From positions 1,612,001 to 1,676,000 of the forward strand of contig NZ_CP042431.1 in the NCBI RefSeq assembly GCF_007970185.1: 64,000 bases of DNA, in the 5' to 3' direction. Source of the stretch: Pseudobacter ginsenosidimutans (GTDB lineage Bacteria > Bacteroidota > Bacteroidia > Chitinophagales > Chitinophagaceae). Both the position numbers and the translations under genes were made by a program. The notes beneath the pieces are model-generated. The model saw nothing but the letters and a program-made list of their open reading frames with translations. It was not told the DNA's origin and searched no databases. Shown one piece after another: positions 36,820-45,055 of the stretch. The first letter of the stretch is position 1; each line of letters starts with the position of its first letter.

Positions 36820-36834
36820 TACCACAATGTGGTA
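36820..36834. repeat. Inverted repeat TACCACA-A-TGTGGTA after recX
   Basis: A perfect 7-bp inverted repeat around one base, five bases after the recX stop. It has no T tract typical of a terminator. Its half-sites match those of the repeat at 33746-33765 upstream of the same operon. Confidence 0.35.
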
Positions 36835-37098
36835 TTGCTTTCGATCCATAATCTGTCTACCTTTGGGGCCGTTTCCTCACCATCATAATTTCCCGTACCT
36901 ACTTCATCATGTAAGCTGATAGCCTGCAAAGGCGTATATCGATAGCAGCTTTAATCCTTACAACAACCAGCATGATGACAGAGCGTTGTTAATAACTGCG
37001 CGTCTGCATCGTCCAGTCTTTTGGCAGTGCATGTATTGAAACAGATACCGGCCTGCCAAAGACTTTTTTATTGCTTAATTTCAGGGGAAGGAATTATT

Positions 37099-37719
37099 AT
37101 GACAGACAAAGAATACAAATATTATTTCGGCTGCGGATTTGCCTGGTGGGCCGTCCATATTTTTTTCCGCCCCTTTGAAGCTGCTGAAGAACACGAATTG
37201 CACGATCTGCAGGATCAGTTGGATATTTTTGAGGAACATGCAGAGAATATAGCCGCCTGGTTCCTGGATGAAGTGGCTAAACCCGGACTGGATTTTGAGA
37301 TCGATAAAAAAGAAGTGTCCATGTTCAGTTGTCTTACCAACAGTGAACCTGTAGTGAAAAGCTGGATGCATCAGCTCATCAATGTGATGCATGCACAAAA
37401 GATCGAAGACAAATCCAAACAATACCAGTATCTCTATTGCCTGCTCATTGGCTGGGAACTTTATATGATTGTGCTGGCGCAAAAATTCCTGAACCAGCAA
37501 AAGCCGGAAGGCAAAATGGAGTTGCAGGAACTGGTGAATCCCTATGCAAATTTCTTACTCAACGAATGGGACCTCAGCTGCCGGAAATTTTTTCAGATGA
37601 CTGCTGAGGAAATGATGCGGAACGAACAGGCCCGCAAAACCTATGAAGAGATTGCCATCAACTGGCATCAAACCATCGATGACACGATAAAGAAATATTT
37701 GAGATCAGAACAACAGTAA
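37099..37719 (+). CDS. Hypothetical protein, helical, cytoplasmic
   Basis: A 206-residue protein rich in aromatic and acidic residues. It begins MTDKEYKYYFGCGFAWWAV, with heptad-like stretches (HELHDLQDQLDIFEEHAENI), an amphipathic central part (YLYCLLIGWELYMIVLAQKFL) and several short conserved-looking acidic helices. No signal peptide or catalytic motif is evident and I recognise no family. The ATG at 37099 is preceded by AAGGAA. The frame's upstream opening at 37021 adds residues of unlike composition. It stands alone, ending at a strong terminator shared with the convergent peptidase gene. Confidence 0.7.
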   Translation: MTDKEYKYYFGCGFAWWAVHIFFRPFEAAEEHELHDLQDQLDIFEEHAENIAAWFLDEVAKPGLDFEIDKKEVSMFSCLTNSEPVVKSWMHQLINVMHAQKIEDKSKQYQYLYCLLIGWELYMIVLAQKFLNQQKPEGKMELQELVNPYANFLLNEWDLSCRKFFQMTAEEMMRNEQARKTYEEIAINWHQTIDDTIKKYLRSEQQ

Positions 37720-37723
37720 AATA

Positions 37724-37751
37724 AAAGGGGCGACCATTGGACCGCCCCTTT
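37724..37751. terminator. Bidirectional terminator between the hypothetical gene and the M28 peptidase
   Basis: A 9-bp stem AAAGGGGCG/CGCCCCTTT (37724-37732, 37743-37751) between convergent genes, with A and T flanks suitable for both directions. Confidence 0.88.
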
Positions 37752-37771
37752 CTTTATGATCTTACAGTTGT

Positions 37772-39442
37772 CTATTGTGCGGGTTGCGCCAATGATTTAT
37801 CGCGGATGGCTTTAAACTCAGAGCCTTTCTTCCACTCCGGCAACCTGGTTTCGAAAGCCAGTCGTTTGCCAACCTGGAACAGCAGTTGCAGGTCGTCGAT
37901 AGCTCCTTCCATGGTCCAGGTGGCTGCATCATAATTATCAGCCGGACGATGGTAGCGTTGGTCATTGTATTCCTTATCCAGTTGTTCTCCATATTCTTTC
38001 CCTTTTCCAACAACATCGATACCGCGCTCTGTATACAATGCAGGGATACCCACTTTCGCAAAATTGAAATGGTCTGAACGATAGTAGTAACCGGCTTCAG
38101 GATGCGTTTCATAAGAAATATGACGGCCCGCTTTTGTTGCGGCTTCCTGGAGATAATCTTCCAGATCGCTCTGACCGCGGCCTACTACGATGATATCAGC
38201 AGTTTTGCCAAAGGGGTTCAACACATCCATATTGATATTGGCAACAGTTTGCGCAACGGGATAGATGGGGTTCTGTGCATAGTACTCTGATCCCAGCAGT
38301 CCCTGCTCTTCAGCAGTTACGGCCAGCAGGATGATGGTGCGCTCAGGAGGCGTTGGCAGGCTCTTGAATGCGCGGGCGATCTCGATGAGACCGGCAGTGG
38401 CGCTGGCATTGTCCATCGCTCCGTTGTAAATGGAATCCCCTTTCTCATCAGCCTTACCTACTCCCAGGTGGTCCCAGTGTGCTGTGTAAATGATGTATTC
38501 GTTCGGACGTTTAGCGCCGGTGATCTTACCGATCACGTTATGCGATTTGTTGTAATCTGCCTGAACGGAGATGCTGGTAGTGAGTTGTTCGTTGAGCGGA
38601 ACAGCTTTGAATCCGCGCTGGTCAGCTTTGGCCAGCAGCGTGGAATCGTAACCGGCAGCAGTAAGGAGTTTGTTGGCGGCAGGTCCGGAGATCCAACCGA
38701 TCACATCTGCATGCTGCTCGTCTTTGCCACGGGGATCGAGGCGAAGACGGGAACCATTCCAGTTGTTCTGCACAACTGCGAAAGGATAGCTGGCCGCCTG
38801 CGTATTGTGGATGATCAGACAACCGCGTGCGCCCTGACGCGCAGCCTCTTCGAATTTATAGGTCCAGCGACCGTAATAGGTCATGGTCTTTCCTTTGAAC
38901 AGCGTTGAATCTCCGCTGTTGTAGCCGGGATCATTTACCAATACCAGTACAACTTTTCCTTTTACATCGATTCCTTCATAGTCGTTCCAGTTGTATTCCG
39001 GCGCCACTACTCCGTAACCGGCAAAAACGAGATCTGAGTTGTTGAGAGAAACGCTGTCTGTTTTGTTGGTCCAGATCACATAATCTTCGAGGCCCTTGAG
39101 TTTGAAATTTCCTTTGGCAGTATTCACCTGCATGTCTGGAGCCGCAGTGGTTTTGATATTCACCAATGGCACATCCTGCAGGTAGCTATCGCCGTTGCCG
39201 GGCTCCAGGCCAACAGCGGCAAATTTTTTCTGCAGGAAATCGATGGTAAGATCTTCGCCTTTAGTGAAAGGCATGCGGCCAAGGAAACTGTCGGAGGCCA
39301 GCACTTCGATGTTTTTGCCGAGACTGTCTGCACTGAATGCGGCCAGGCCGTCTTCATCTTTCAGAACTGGTTTGTTTTCGCCGCAGCCAACAGCCAGGAA
39401 AGTGGCGGCAGCCAGCGAAAGCGGTACAAAGTAGGAACGCAT
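37772..39442 (-). CDS. M28 family zinc metallopeptidase, lipoprotein
   Basis: A 556-residue envelope peptidase with a lipoprotein signal, FLAVGC, ending at Cys20. A PA (protease-associated) domain is inserted at about 130-270 (VFAGYGVVAPEYNW, GARGCLIIHN). The M28 catalytic core follows with metal ligands in TAHWDHLG, GAMDNASA, AVTAEEQGLLGSEY, NMDVLNPFG and RYHRPADNY. The two adjacent Glu residues are the catalytic base and a zinc ligand. It is likely an aminopeptidase or carboxypeptidase acting on peptides outside the cytoplasm. It starts 122 bases from, and diverges from, an acetyltransferase gene. Confidence 0.92.
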   Translation of the reverse strand: MRSYFVPLSLAAATFLAVGCGENKPVLKDEDGLAAFSADSLGKNIEVLASDSFLGRMPFTKGEDLTIDFLQKKFAAVGLEPGNGDSYLQDVPLVNIKTTAAPDMQVNTAKGNFKLKGLEDYVIWTNKTDSVSLNNSDLVFAGYGVVAPEYNWNDYEGIDVKGKVVLVLVNDPGYNSGDSTLFKGKTMTYYGRWTYKFEEAARQGARGCLIIHNTQAASYPFAVVQNNWNGSRLRLDPRGKDEQHADVIGWISGPAANKLLTAAGYDSTLLAKADQRGFKAVPLNEQLTTSISVQADYNKSHNVIGKITGAKRPNEYIIYTAHWDHLGVGKADEKGDSIYNGAMDNASATAGLIEIARAFKSLPTPPERTIILLAVTAEEQGLLGSEYYAQNPIYPVAQTVANINMDVLNPFGKTADIIVVGRGQSDLEDYLQEAATKAGRHISYETHPEAGYYYRSDHFNFAKVGIPALYTERGIDVVGKGKEYGEQLDKEYNDQRYHRPADNYDAATWTMEGAIDDLQLLFQVGKRLAFETRLPEWKKGSEFKAIRDKSLAQPAQ

Positions 39443-39564
39443 AGCTTGTAGTTTTTAATTTCGGGCTAAAAGGTACAGTAAAATTCAATACCGGCGGCCC
39501 TTTGAGGAAGCTGCGGCCATCATGAAGCAGGTAATCGATACATTTGTTCTTCAAATCATCAGCT

Positions 39565-40095
39565 ATGGAACTGCATGTGATCACAAGACCGGAGCATCCC
39601 CAGCTTCCATTCATTCGCAGTTTGTATGAATCAACTTTTCCTGTGGAGGAAAGAAGGGACTGGCATCAGTTCATACAATTACTGAATGAACCGGCCATGC
39701 AATTAAGTGTAGTGATGGATGAAGGAGCAGCAATAGGTTTCGTGATCGGATGGAAACTTGGTAGTTGGTATTACGTGGAGCACCTGGCCATCGATCCGTT
39801 ACAGAGAGGAAAAAAGTATGGGGAGAAAGTGATGCAATCCGTGCTGGAAGCGGGTCATGGAAGAGTGATCCTGGAAGTGGAAAGGGTGCACGATACCAAT
39901 AGCCAGCGCAGGATCAGCTTTTATGAAAGACTCGGATATACAATTGTGGATATCGATTATCATCAACCGCCTTATAGAAAAGGAGAAGCCGTTCTCCCGA
40001 TGCTGCTGATGAGCCACCCCGCTATTACAGATGCAACAGAAGCAAAAGCCATCGCAGGAAATATCCGCGCCAGCGTGTACGAGCGTTATTATTGA
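39565..40095 (+). CDS. GNAT family N-acetyltransferase
   Basis: A 176-residue single-domain acetyltransferase using acetyl-CoA. The acetyl-CoA loop is VEHLAIDPLQRGKKYGEKVM, followed by VILEVER and RISFYERLGYTIVDIDYHQPPY. Length and motifs are ordinary, but the acceptor cannot be predicted. ATG 39565 (MELHVITRPEHPQL) is preferred. The frame's earlier TTG at 39544 adds seven residues only. Confidence 0.87.
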   Translation: MELHVITRPEHPQLPFIRSLYESTFPVEERRDWHQFIQLLNEPAMQLSVVMDEGAAIGFVIGWKLGSWYYVEHLAIDPLQRGKKYGEKVMQSVLEAGHGRVILEVERVHDTNSQRRISFYERLGYTIVDIDYHQPPYRKGEAVLPMLLMSHPAITDATEAKAIAGNIRASVYERYY

Positions 40096-40236
40096 AGGCT
40101 GTTGTTGAGCATTAATTTGATTTTAGCATCTTTTTAACCGGATCATTAAGATGAAATTAAAATGGACTGTCATGCTTTAAAACTGGCACGTCCCGGCACG
40201 ACTATTGAAAATAATTACCTGTATTCATTGATCTAT

Positions 40237-40247
40237 AAAAGGAGGTT
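40237..40247 (+). promoter_or_regulatory. Strong Shine-Dalgarno sequence AAAAGGAGGTT
   Basis: GGAGG at 40241-40245 lies five bases before ATG 40251. Most genes in this window lack any such site, as expected for Bacteroidota, so a near-perfect anti-16S match stands out and suggests high or independently regulated translation of the small protein. Confidence 0.65.
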
Positions 40248-40250
40248 TAT

Positions 40251-40520
40251 ATGAAAAACAGGAAAGTAAAAACAAGTACACAGACATTTGATATTGTGTT
40301 CGAAGGCCAGCCTGTAACCGTGAACGCAACGATGTATGAGACGCACAATACTGAAGCAAGGTATCGTGTAAGCATCAACGGTAGCCCCGTTTATATTTTC
40401 GGATGGGACTCCCAAAAGAACCGCCTGGCGGCCATCGACAGCGGAAACGCTGTAATGGCAATGCCTCCACTGGTGGAAGCAGCGATCGGGCAGGAACTCT
40501 ACAATAAAATGGCGGCGTAA
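40251..40520 (+). CDS. Small conserved-looking protein of unknown function
   Basis: An 89-residue protein without signal peptide or membrane segment, predicted beta-rich (FDIVFEGQPVTVNATMYE, RYRVSINGSPVYIFGWDS) with a helical C-terminus (PPLVEAAIGQELYNKM). Similar small proteins occur in other Bacteroidota in my recollection, but I know of no function. It has the strongest ribosome-binding site of the window and its own terminator, so it is a single-gene unit. It is probably made at high level under some condition. Confidence 0.72.
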   Translation: MKNRKVKTSTQTFDIVFEGQPVTVNATMYETHNTEARYRVSINGSPVYIFGWDSQKNRLAAIDSGNAVMAMPPLVEAAIGQELYNKMAA

Positions 40521-40547
40521 GAATTTGTGAAGACTGTGTCTCCCGGG

Positions 40548-40577
40548 AGGGTGTATGGATTTCCATGCACCCTTTTT
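40548..40577 (+). terminator. Terminator of the small protein gene
   Basis: A 12-bp stem (40548-40559 with 40562-40573, one G-T wobble) with a two-base turn. It is followed by five T, about 28 bases after the stop. Confidence 0.88.
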
Positions 40578-40606
40578 GTTTATTTTTGAAGAAATAAGCC
40601 TTTTCC

Positions 40607-41293
40607 ATGAAACTACCTGAATTTGAAGGAAAACTTGCTGATCTGGATGATGAAGCGGTAGAGGAATGTGTTCTGGCCGGCATCCGGTCATTTGGGCATC
40701 AATTCACGCAGGAAGAACTTTCTCAATTGGAGACTCTCGGAGATTTCTATAACCTGGTAGAAAGCAAATTCGCCAAGAGGCATTCTCCCGAATGCACCAG
40801 TCAACAAGCTTTCTACAAGTTGAGACAATGCATAGCAGATATACTTAAGATCGATAAGAACAGCATAACTCCATCTTCCTCCCTGGAAGAATTGTTTCCC
40901 CGAAAGATAAGATGGAGGAAAATGAAACAACTAAGGCAACATATGGGCATTAAGGCCCGGTTGCTGGAAATGAAGGGGTGGCTGCGTTCATTATTCGCGT
41001 TTTCTATTGTTGCATCCCTGGTGATGTTATTCTTTAGCTGGATACCCGCAATGATAGCATTGGTTTCCCTGATTCTGTTGAATAGAATTACAGCTATTTT
41101 TAATAATGAGCTTAGTTATCCTAATCTAAGGGAACTGGCTGAGTACCTTGCCATATTTGAGTATGCTGCAGTGCGGAGGGATCCGGAAACCGCCAATCTG
41201 TATGAAGTGCGTGCTGTGATCAACCAGGTATTCATCAGGCGCGAACAATTGAAGATGGAGCATCTTACTCCAGAACAGAAACTGATACAATAA
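40607..41293 (+). CDS. Membrane protein with acyl-carrier-like N-terminal region
   Basis: A 228-residue protein. The N-terminal about 110 residues are helical, and one stretch (QQAFYKLRQCIADILKIDKNSITPSSSLEELFP) has the rhythm of an acyl carrier protein helix-loop region. There is no Asp-Ser phosphopantetheine motif, so it could only mimic the fold. Two adjacent hydrophobic helices follow at about 128-165 (LRSLFAFSIVASLVMLFFSW, IPAMIALVSLILL), then a cytoplasmic helical tail. I recognise no family. It stands alone between a terminator and the Nudix gene 21 bases on. Confidence 0.65.
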   Translation: MKLPEFEGKLADLDDEAVEECVLAGIRSFGHQFTQEELSQLETLGDFYNLVESKFAKRHSPECTSQQAFYKLRQCIADILKIDKNSITPSSSLEELFPRKIRWRKMKQLRQHMGIKARLLEMKGWLRSLFAFSIVASLVMLFFSWIPAMIALVSLILLNRITAIFNNELSYPNLRELAEYLAIFEYAAVRRDPETANLYEVRAVINQVFIRREQLKMEHLTPEQKLIQ

Positions 41294-41314
41294 TCCTAAA
41301 ATCGAATTCTATAC

Positions 41315-41851
41315 ATGATCCGAAGTAATATCCTGGAGCTGTTGCTGGCGCATCGTACAGATGATCAACTGGAAAATGAAATGCTGCAGGATACGATCAG
41401 ATTCATCCGTCAACACCCTGATTGTTTTGAACGCTCCCTGCTGGTTGGTCACGTTACCGGTTCTGCATGGATCGTGAACAAAGAAGGCACTCATACTTTA
41501 ATGCTGCATCATAAAAAACTGGACAAATGGTTTCAGCCCGGCGGACATTGCGATGGTGATCCCAACGTGATGGCAGTTGCGGCCAAAGAAGCATTTGAGG
41601 AAACAGGCATCGGGGTGCGGCCGATCTCCAATGCAGTATTTGATGTGGACCACCATGTGATACCCGAAAGAAAAGGAGTTCCCGAACATATACATTTCGA
41701 TATCCGCTTCTTCTTTGAAGCAGACAAAACTACTGATGAGCTTCCGTCCAATCCCGAAGCTAATGCTGTCAGATGGATACCCCTGGAAAAAGTGGAAGAA
41801 TATAATAATACTCCGTCTATTATGCGACTGGTGAAGAAATGCATGCAATGA
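41315..41851 (+). CDS. Nudix hydrolase
   Basis: A 178-residue hydrolase of nucleoside diphosphate-linked compounds. The Nudix box is recognisable as GGHCDGDPNVMAVAAKEAF followed by EETGI. The catalytic EExG element is intact, but the first Glu is Asp or shifted and the usual Arg is Lys. LEKVEEYNNTPSIMRL ends the protein. The substrate is unknown. It is 21 bases after the membrane protein gene and converges on the primase-like gene with one base between the stops. Confidence 0.87.
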   Translation: MIRSNILELLLAHRTDDQLENEMLQDTIRFIRQHPDCFERSLLVGHVTGSAWIVNKEGTHTLMLHHKKLDKWFQPGGHCDGDPNVMAVAAKEAFEETGIGVRPISNAVFDVDHHVIPERKGVPEHIHFDIRFFFEADKTTDELPSNPEANAVRWIPLEKVEEYNNTPSIMRLVKKCMQ

Positions 41852-41852
41852 T

Positions 41853-42752
41853 CTATGCGATCAGGTGGACCAACCAGTCATTCACATCTTCATAATCTGC
41901 GTAAGGGCTGTTCATGGCGGTATGCTGTAAGGGAGGATGTTCTTCACAGAATTTTTTTACGGCTTCTGTGGCTTTATGCCCTGTATCATCATTATCGAAC
42001 CAGGTATACACGAATTTATAGTGCTGCTGCAAAAGCAGTGGCAGCGCCTGTTTGAGCAAGCTGGCCGAGTTCAGTACAATCACATTGTCGTTAAGCCTGG
42101 GTTTGTCTTCAATAACCAGCATGGATAAGAAGTCCATAAAGCCTTCGAAGAGATGCACTCCTTCTGCTTCCGGTGTTTTACCTCTGAGGGTGGTGATGGA
42201 TTTGTGACCTATACAACCTTTGAAAGTACGTGTGCGGTTCTCGTATCCACCGGCATTATTCTTGAAACCGATGGAACGGATATAGTTTCCCGTTTCATGG
42301 TCCAGCAATTTTATTTCGCGCAGGTATAGCTGCGCCAGCTCAAGGGGAATACCTCTTTCTTCGAGATAATCGATCAGCATTTTCGAGCGGAGCTTTGAGG
42401 TGGATACAAGTTCAATGCGTTTTGTTTCTTCCTGCTCTGCTGTTTGAATATATGGTTTAACCGAGGGTTGGATACCGGAAAGGCCGCCCAGCCATTTTAG
42501 TGCGTCCGGATAGGAATGAGGCTGGCCCTGGCTTTGAAGCCATGCTTTAGTGAACTTGATGATACCGCCACCCTTACCGGAACCGAAATCATACCAGACA
42601 TTGCGCTTAAGGTTAACCGTGAAACTGGCTGTTTTTTCTGCGCGTAACGGAGAAAGGTACCAATGGTCCTTTGTGGTTTTTTTGGTAGGAAGATGACCGA
42701 GTTTTTCAAGCACATCGGTAATGGCTATCGTTATTGCCTGCTCGAAGTTCAT
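41853..42752 (-). CDS. Toprim domain protein, mobile-element primase-like
   Basis: A 299-residue protein resembling the primase-like proteins of Bacteroidota conjugative and mobilisable transposons. The N-terminal 90 residues have the shape of a DnaG CHC2 domain (WYLSPLRAEKTASFTVN, NVWYDFGSGKGGGIIKF), but the zinc-binding cysteines are absent. A Toprim domain follows from about 190, with VHLFEGFMDFLSML, where Glu is the general base, and the paired Asp in YTWFDNDDTGHKATE. It would be a replication primase for an element, yet no relaxase, integrase or other element gene adjoins it. It is probably an orphan left by a former insertion, or a domesticated copy. Confidence 0.82.
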   Translation of the reverse strand: MNFEQAITIAITDVLEKLGHLPTKKTTKDHWYLSPLRAEKTASFTVNLKRNVWYDFGSGKGGGIIKFTKAWLQSQGQPHSYPDALKWLGGLSGIQPSVKPYIQTAEQEETKRIELVSTSKLRSKMLIDYLEERGIPLELAQLYLREIKLLDHETGNYIRSIGFKNNAGGYENRTRTFKGCIGHKSITTLRGKTPEAEGVHLFEGFMDFLSMLVIEDKPRLNDNVIVLNSASLLKQALPLLLQQHYKFVYTWFDNDDTGHKATEAVKKFCEEHPPLQHTAMNSPYADYEDVNDWLVHLIA

Positions 42753-42787
42753 GCCATACTAAGTTACGGAAACAGGATTCCATAATT

Positions 42788-44005
42788 CTACTTTTTCTGA
42801 AACCGGTAAAGGTCTTCATCCGGTTCTTTTTTCCCCGAAATAAAATTGCGGATCATCTCTGCGCCAAGCCGGCTCCAGGTAATGCCATTGCCACCAAAGG
42901 CCATCACTGCAAAGCAATTGTATAGTCCAGGCACTTTTCCGATCATTGGAAGTCCTGTGGGCGTTACTCCAAAAGCGCCGCTCCAGGCATAATCGGCGCG
43001 GGTATCAGCTCCTGGAAGGAGTTTGGATAATTTTTTTTGAAGCACCGGAATCTTTTCCTTGTTGAGAGTGTTGCGTTTTTCTTCATCACTGAATTCTTCG
43101 TCTTCTCCTCCACAGATGATACGGCCGTCCGGAGCAGTGCGGAGGTAGAGATATGGATCGGCGGCCTGCCAGATGATGGGAAGGTTCTTTATAAGGGAAG
43201 ATGGTTGCCTTGAGGTGGCGATCGCCCAGGTTGAATAGATGCTGAAGTGTTGGTCCCTGAGTTGTTCCGGCACTTCATAGCCCGTGGTGAAGATCGCATA
43301 TCGTGCAGTAACAGTAAATCCATAACTGGTTTCCAGATACACGCGGCGCGGACTGGTTGTGATATCACGAACAGTTACCGGAGAATAGATCTGTGCGCGT
43401 CTTTTCATCGCCTCTAAGAGAAATCCATTGCTGAGGAGATATGGATGAGCCGAATAATTGTGATATGATCTGAGTGCGGCCGTAGCATGCAGTCCGTATT
43501 GGTCCAGGAGGGTTTTTCTTTTGATGAGCTCTGTTTGAAGTCCGATCTGGTTTCGCAATTCCAGTTCTTTGGAGAGTGCCGCAGCGTTCAATACATTACC
43601 ATTGAGATAAAGGCTCTGCTGAAGTCTAAGGCCACAGCGGATGCCGAGCATTTTGATTCGTACCGCCAATCCTTCCAGGCATAATTTTGATCTCCGCCAG
43701 GCGCGGGCTGCATTATCGAATCCTATTTGCGGGATCAGGCGGGTCAATGGCTGGTCAATTTCGAATTGCAATAGAGCGGTAGTGGCCATGGTGGACCCAT
43801 GTCCCGGGAATCTTTTATCCAGCACAACAACTTTGAAACCGGCACTGGCAAGCTCTTCAGCCATCATGGCTCCGCTGATGCCTGCTCCGATGATGGCCAC
43901 ATCCGTACGGAGATCTTTCCGGATCACGTCAACGGATAATTGTTTGGAAGGATGATCCGCCCAAAGCGGGTTTCCGAAATGAAGATCCTTTTCCGAAGTG
44001 ATCAT
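42788..44005 (-). CDS. FAD-dependent oxidoreductase (DAO family)
   Basis: A 405-residue flavoprotein with the N-terminal dinucleotide motif VAIIGAGISGAMMAEELA and VVVLDKR. GHGSTMATTALLQFE contacts FAD. YAIFTTGYE and a C-terminal YAWSGAFGVTPTGLPMIG followed by NCFAVMAFGGNGIT complete the D-amino acid oxidase/DadA-type fold. No Rieske domain is attached. It oxidises an amine, amino acid or related compound, and the substrate is unknown. ATG 44005 is preferred to the GTG at 44026. It lies 23 bases beyond the methyltransferase stop on the same strand. Confidence 0.88.
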   Translation of the reverse strand: MITSEKDLHFGNPLWADHPSKQLSVDVIRKDLRTDVAIIGAGISGAMMAEELASAGFKVVVLDKRFPGHGSTMATTALLQFEIDQPLTRLIPQIGFDNAARAWRRSKLCLEGLAVRIKMLGIRCGLRLQQSLYLNGNVLNAAALSKELELRNQIGLQTELIKRKTLLDQYGLHATAALRSYHNYSAHPYLLSNGFLLEAMKRRAQIYSPVTVRDITTSPRRVYLETSYGFTVTARYAIFTTGYEVPEQLRDQHFSIYSTWAIATSRQPSSLIKNLPIIWQAADPYLYLRTAPDGRIICGGEDEEFSDEEKRNTLNKEKIPVLQKKLSKLLPGADTRADYAWSGAFGVTPTGLPMIGKVPGLYNCFAVMAFGGNGITWSRLGAEMIRNFISGKKEPDEDLYRFQKK

Positions 44006-44048
44006 TGGGATGGTTTTACAAATCACATTAAAAAGGATACCAGGGCTA

Positions 44049-44576
44049 CTAATGAACAGTGGCGATCAGGGCGAAGGAACGTACAGGCTCTTTGTTTTCC
44101 ACCAGGCTCCGGTAAATTTTGAAACCATTGCTGGTAAGCATGTCTTCGATCTTCTTCTTCAATTGCAGATCAATACCGGAAGGTGTTTGATAGAACACGA
44201 ACAGTTTGCCGTGGGCGGTCAGCAGTTTTTGGATCAGGGCAAGCTCGTCTTCCGTATTCTTCCAGAAAAAATTGACATTGAAGGCAACGAACTTGTTGAA
44301 AGGTTGACGGAACCTGGCCTCTGCAAATGATTTGGTCAACAGGGATAGTTTGCCGTTGCTGATGGCTGCCTGGTTTCTTTTTTCCGCTTTACGGATCATG
44401 GAAGCCGAGCTATCGATAGCCGTCAGTTTGCCTTTGTGAAGTGATGCTGTGATCAGTTCAGCCAGCAGTCCTGCGCCACATCCTATTTCCAGGATATGAT
44501 CATCAGCTGCGGGAGCAATGATCGCAGCCGCCCATTCAAAGCGGTTGACAGCGGGAATGATTATTTCTTTTGCCAT
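44049..44576 (-). CDS. Class I SAM-dependent methyltransferase
   Basis: A 175-residue methyltransferase with the SAM-binding motif ILEIGCGAGLLAELI, the acidic motif II TAIDSSASMI and motif IV-like FNVNFFWKNTEDEL. It is short but complete for this family. The methyl acceptor is unknown. Its start overlaps the end of the acetyltransferase gene by 16 bases (44561-44576), so the two are translated from one mRNA, probably with coupling. Confidence 0.88.
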   Translation of the reverse strand: MAKEIIIPAVNRFEWAAAIIAPAADDHILEIGCGAGLLAELITASLHKGKLTAIDSSASMIRKAEKRNQAAISNGKLSLLTKSFAEARFRQPFNKFVAFNVNFFWKNTEDELALIQKLLTAHGKLFVFYQTPSGIDLQLKKKIEDMLTSNGFKIYRSLVENKEPVRSFALIATVH

Positions 44577-45055
44577 TTCATATCATATCGATCCATGCCC
44601 GGGGCATAGGAATCCTTTGTGATTTTTTCTATAACAAAACCGTGCCGCTCGAAGAACGGGTAAGAATGCTGGGTAGTATCCAGCCACAAAACAGCGGTGG
44701 GATATAATTCAGCGACCTTGTTCAGCCGGTGATAGAGTAAGGCGCTTCCGATGCCCTTCCTGTGATAACTGTTATGAACCAGTCCCCATGCCAGTGTAGC
44801 CTGATTCGTTGCCGGGTTATAGCCGAAGCCTCCGCAGGCAATCACTTCATTTTGCAGCAGGGCTACGTAATAACGGTTCTCTTCGTCCGGGTAGAGTTCT
44901 TTGGAGCCTTCGAGGTAATCGAGCCAATCATCGAATTGTCTGACCTCGTCTGTAGTAAAGTATTTGGGGATATTGCTGGCAAAAGCATCCACGCAGCCTT
45001 TCCTGTATGCCGGGACATACGGAAGAATTGAGATATCATAGGAGGCGGTTGTCAT
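44561..45055 (-). CDS. GNAT family N-acetyltransferase
   Basis: A 164-residue acetyltransferase. The acetyl-CoA site reads LVHNSYHRKGIGSALLYHRL, then VLWLDTTQHSYPFFERHGF. The N-terminal part, PYVPAYRKGCVDAFASN, with FDDWLDYLEG, is ordinary. The acceptor is unknown. It is the first gene of a unit with the overlapping methyltransferase and possibly the FAD oxidoreductase. The 431 bases upstream contain no gene that I can see. Confidence 0.87.
   Translation of the reverse strand: MTTASYDISILPYVPAYRKGCVDAFASNIPKYFTTDEVRQFDDWLDYLEGSKELYPDEENRYYVALLQNEVIACGGFGYNPATNQATLAWGLVHNSYHRKGIGSALLYHRLNKVAELYPTAVLWLDTTQHSYPFFERHGFVIEKITKDSYAPGMDRYDMKWQKK

Noticed and set aside
40183-40200. TGGCAC...GGCAC resembling a sigma-54 -24/-12 promoter upstream of the small protein
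   Set aside because: The GG to GC spacing is nine, not the required ten, and the -12 TTGC is not present.
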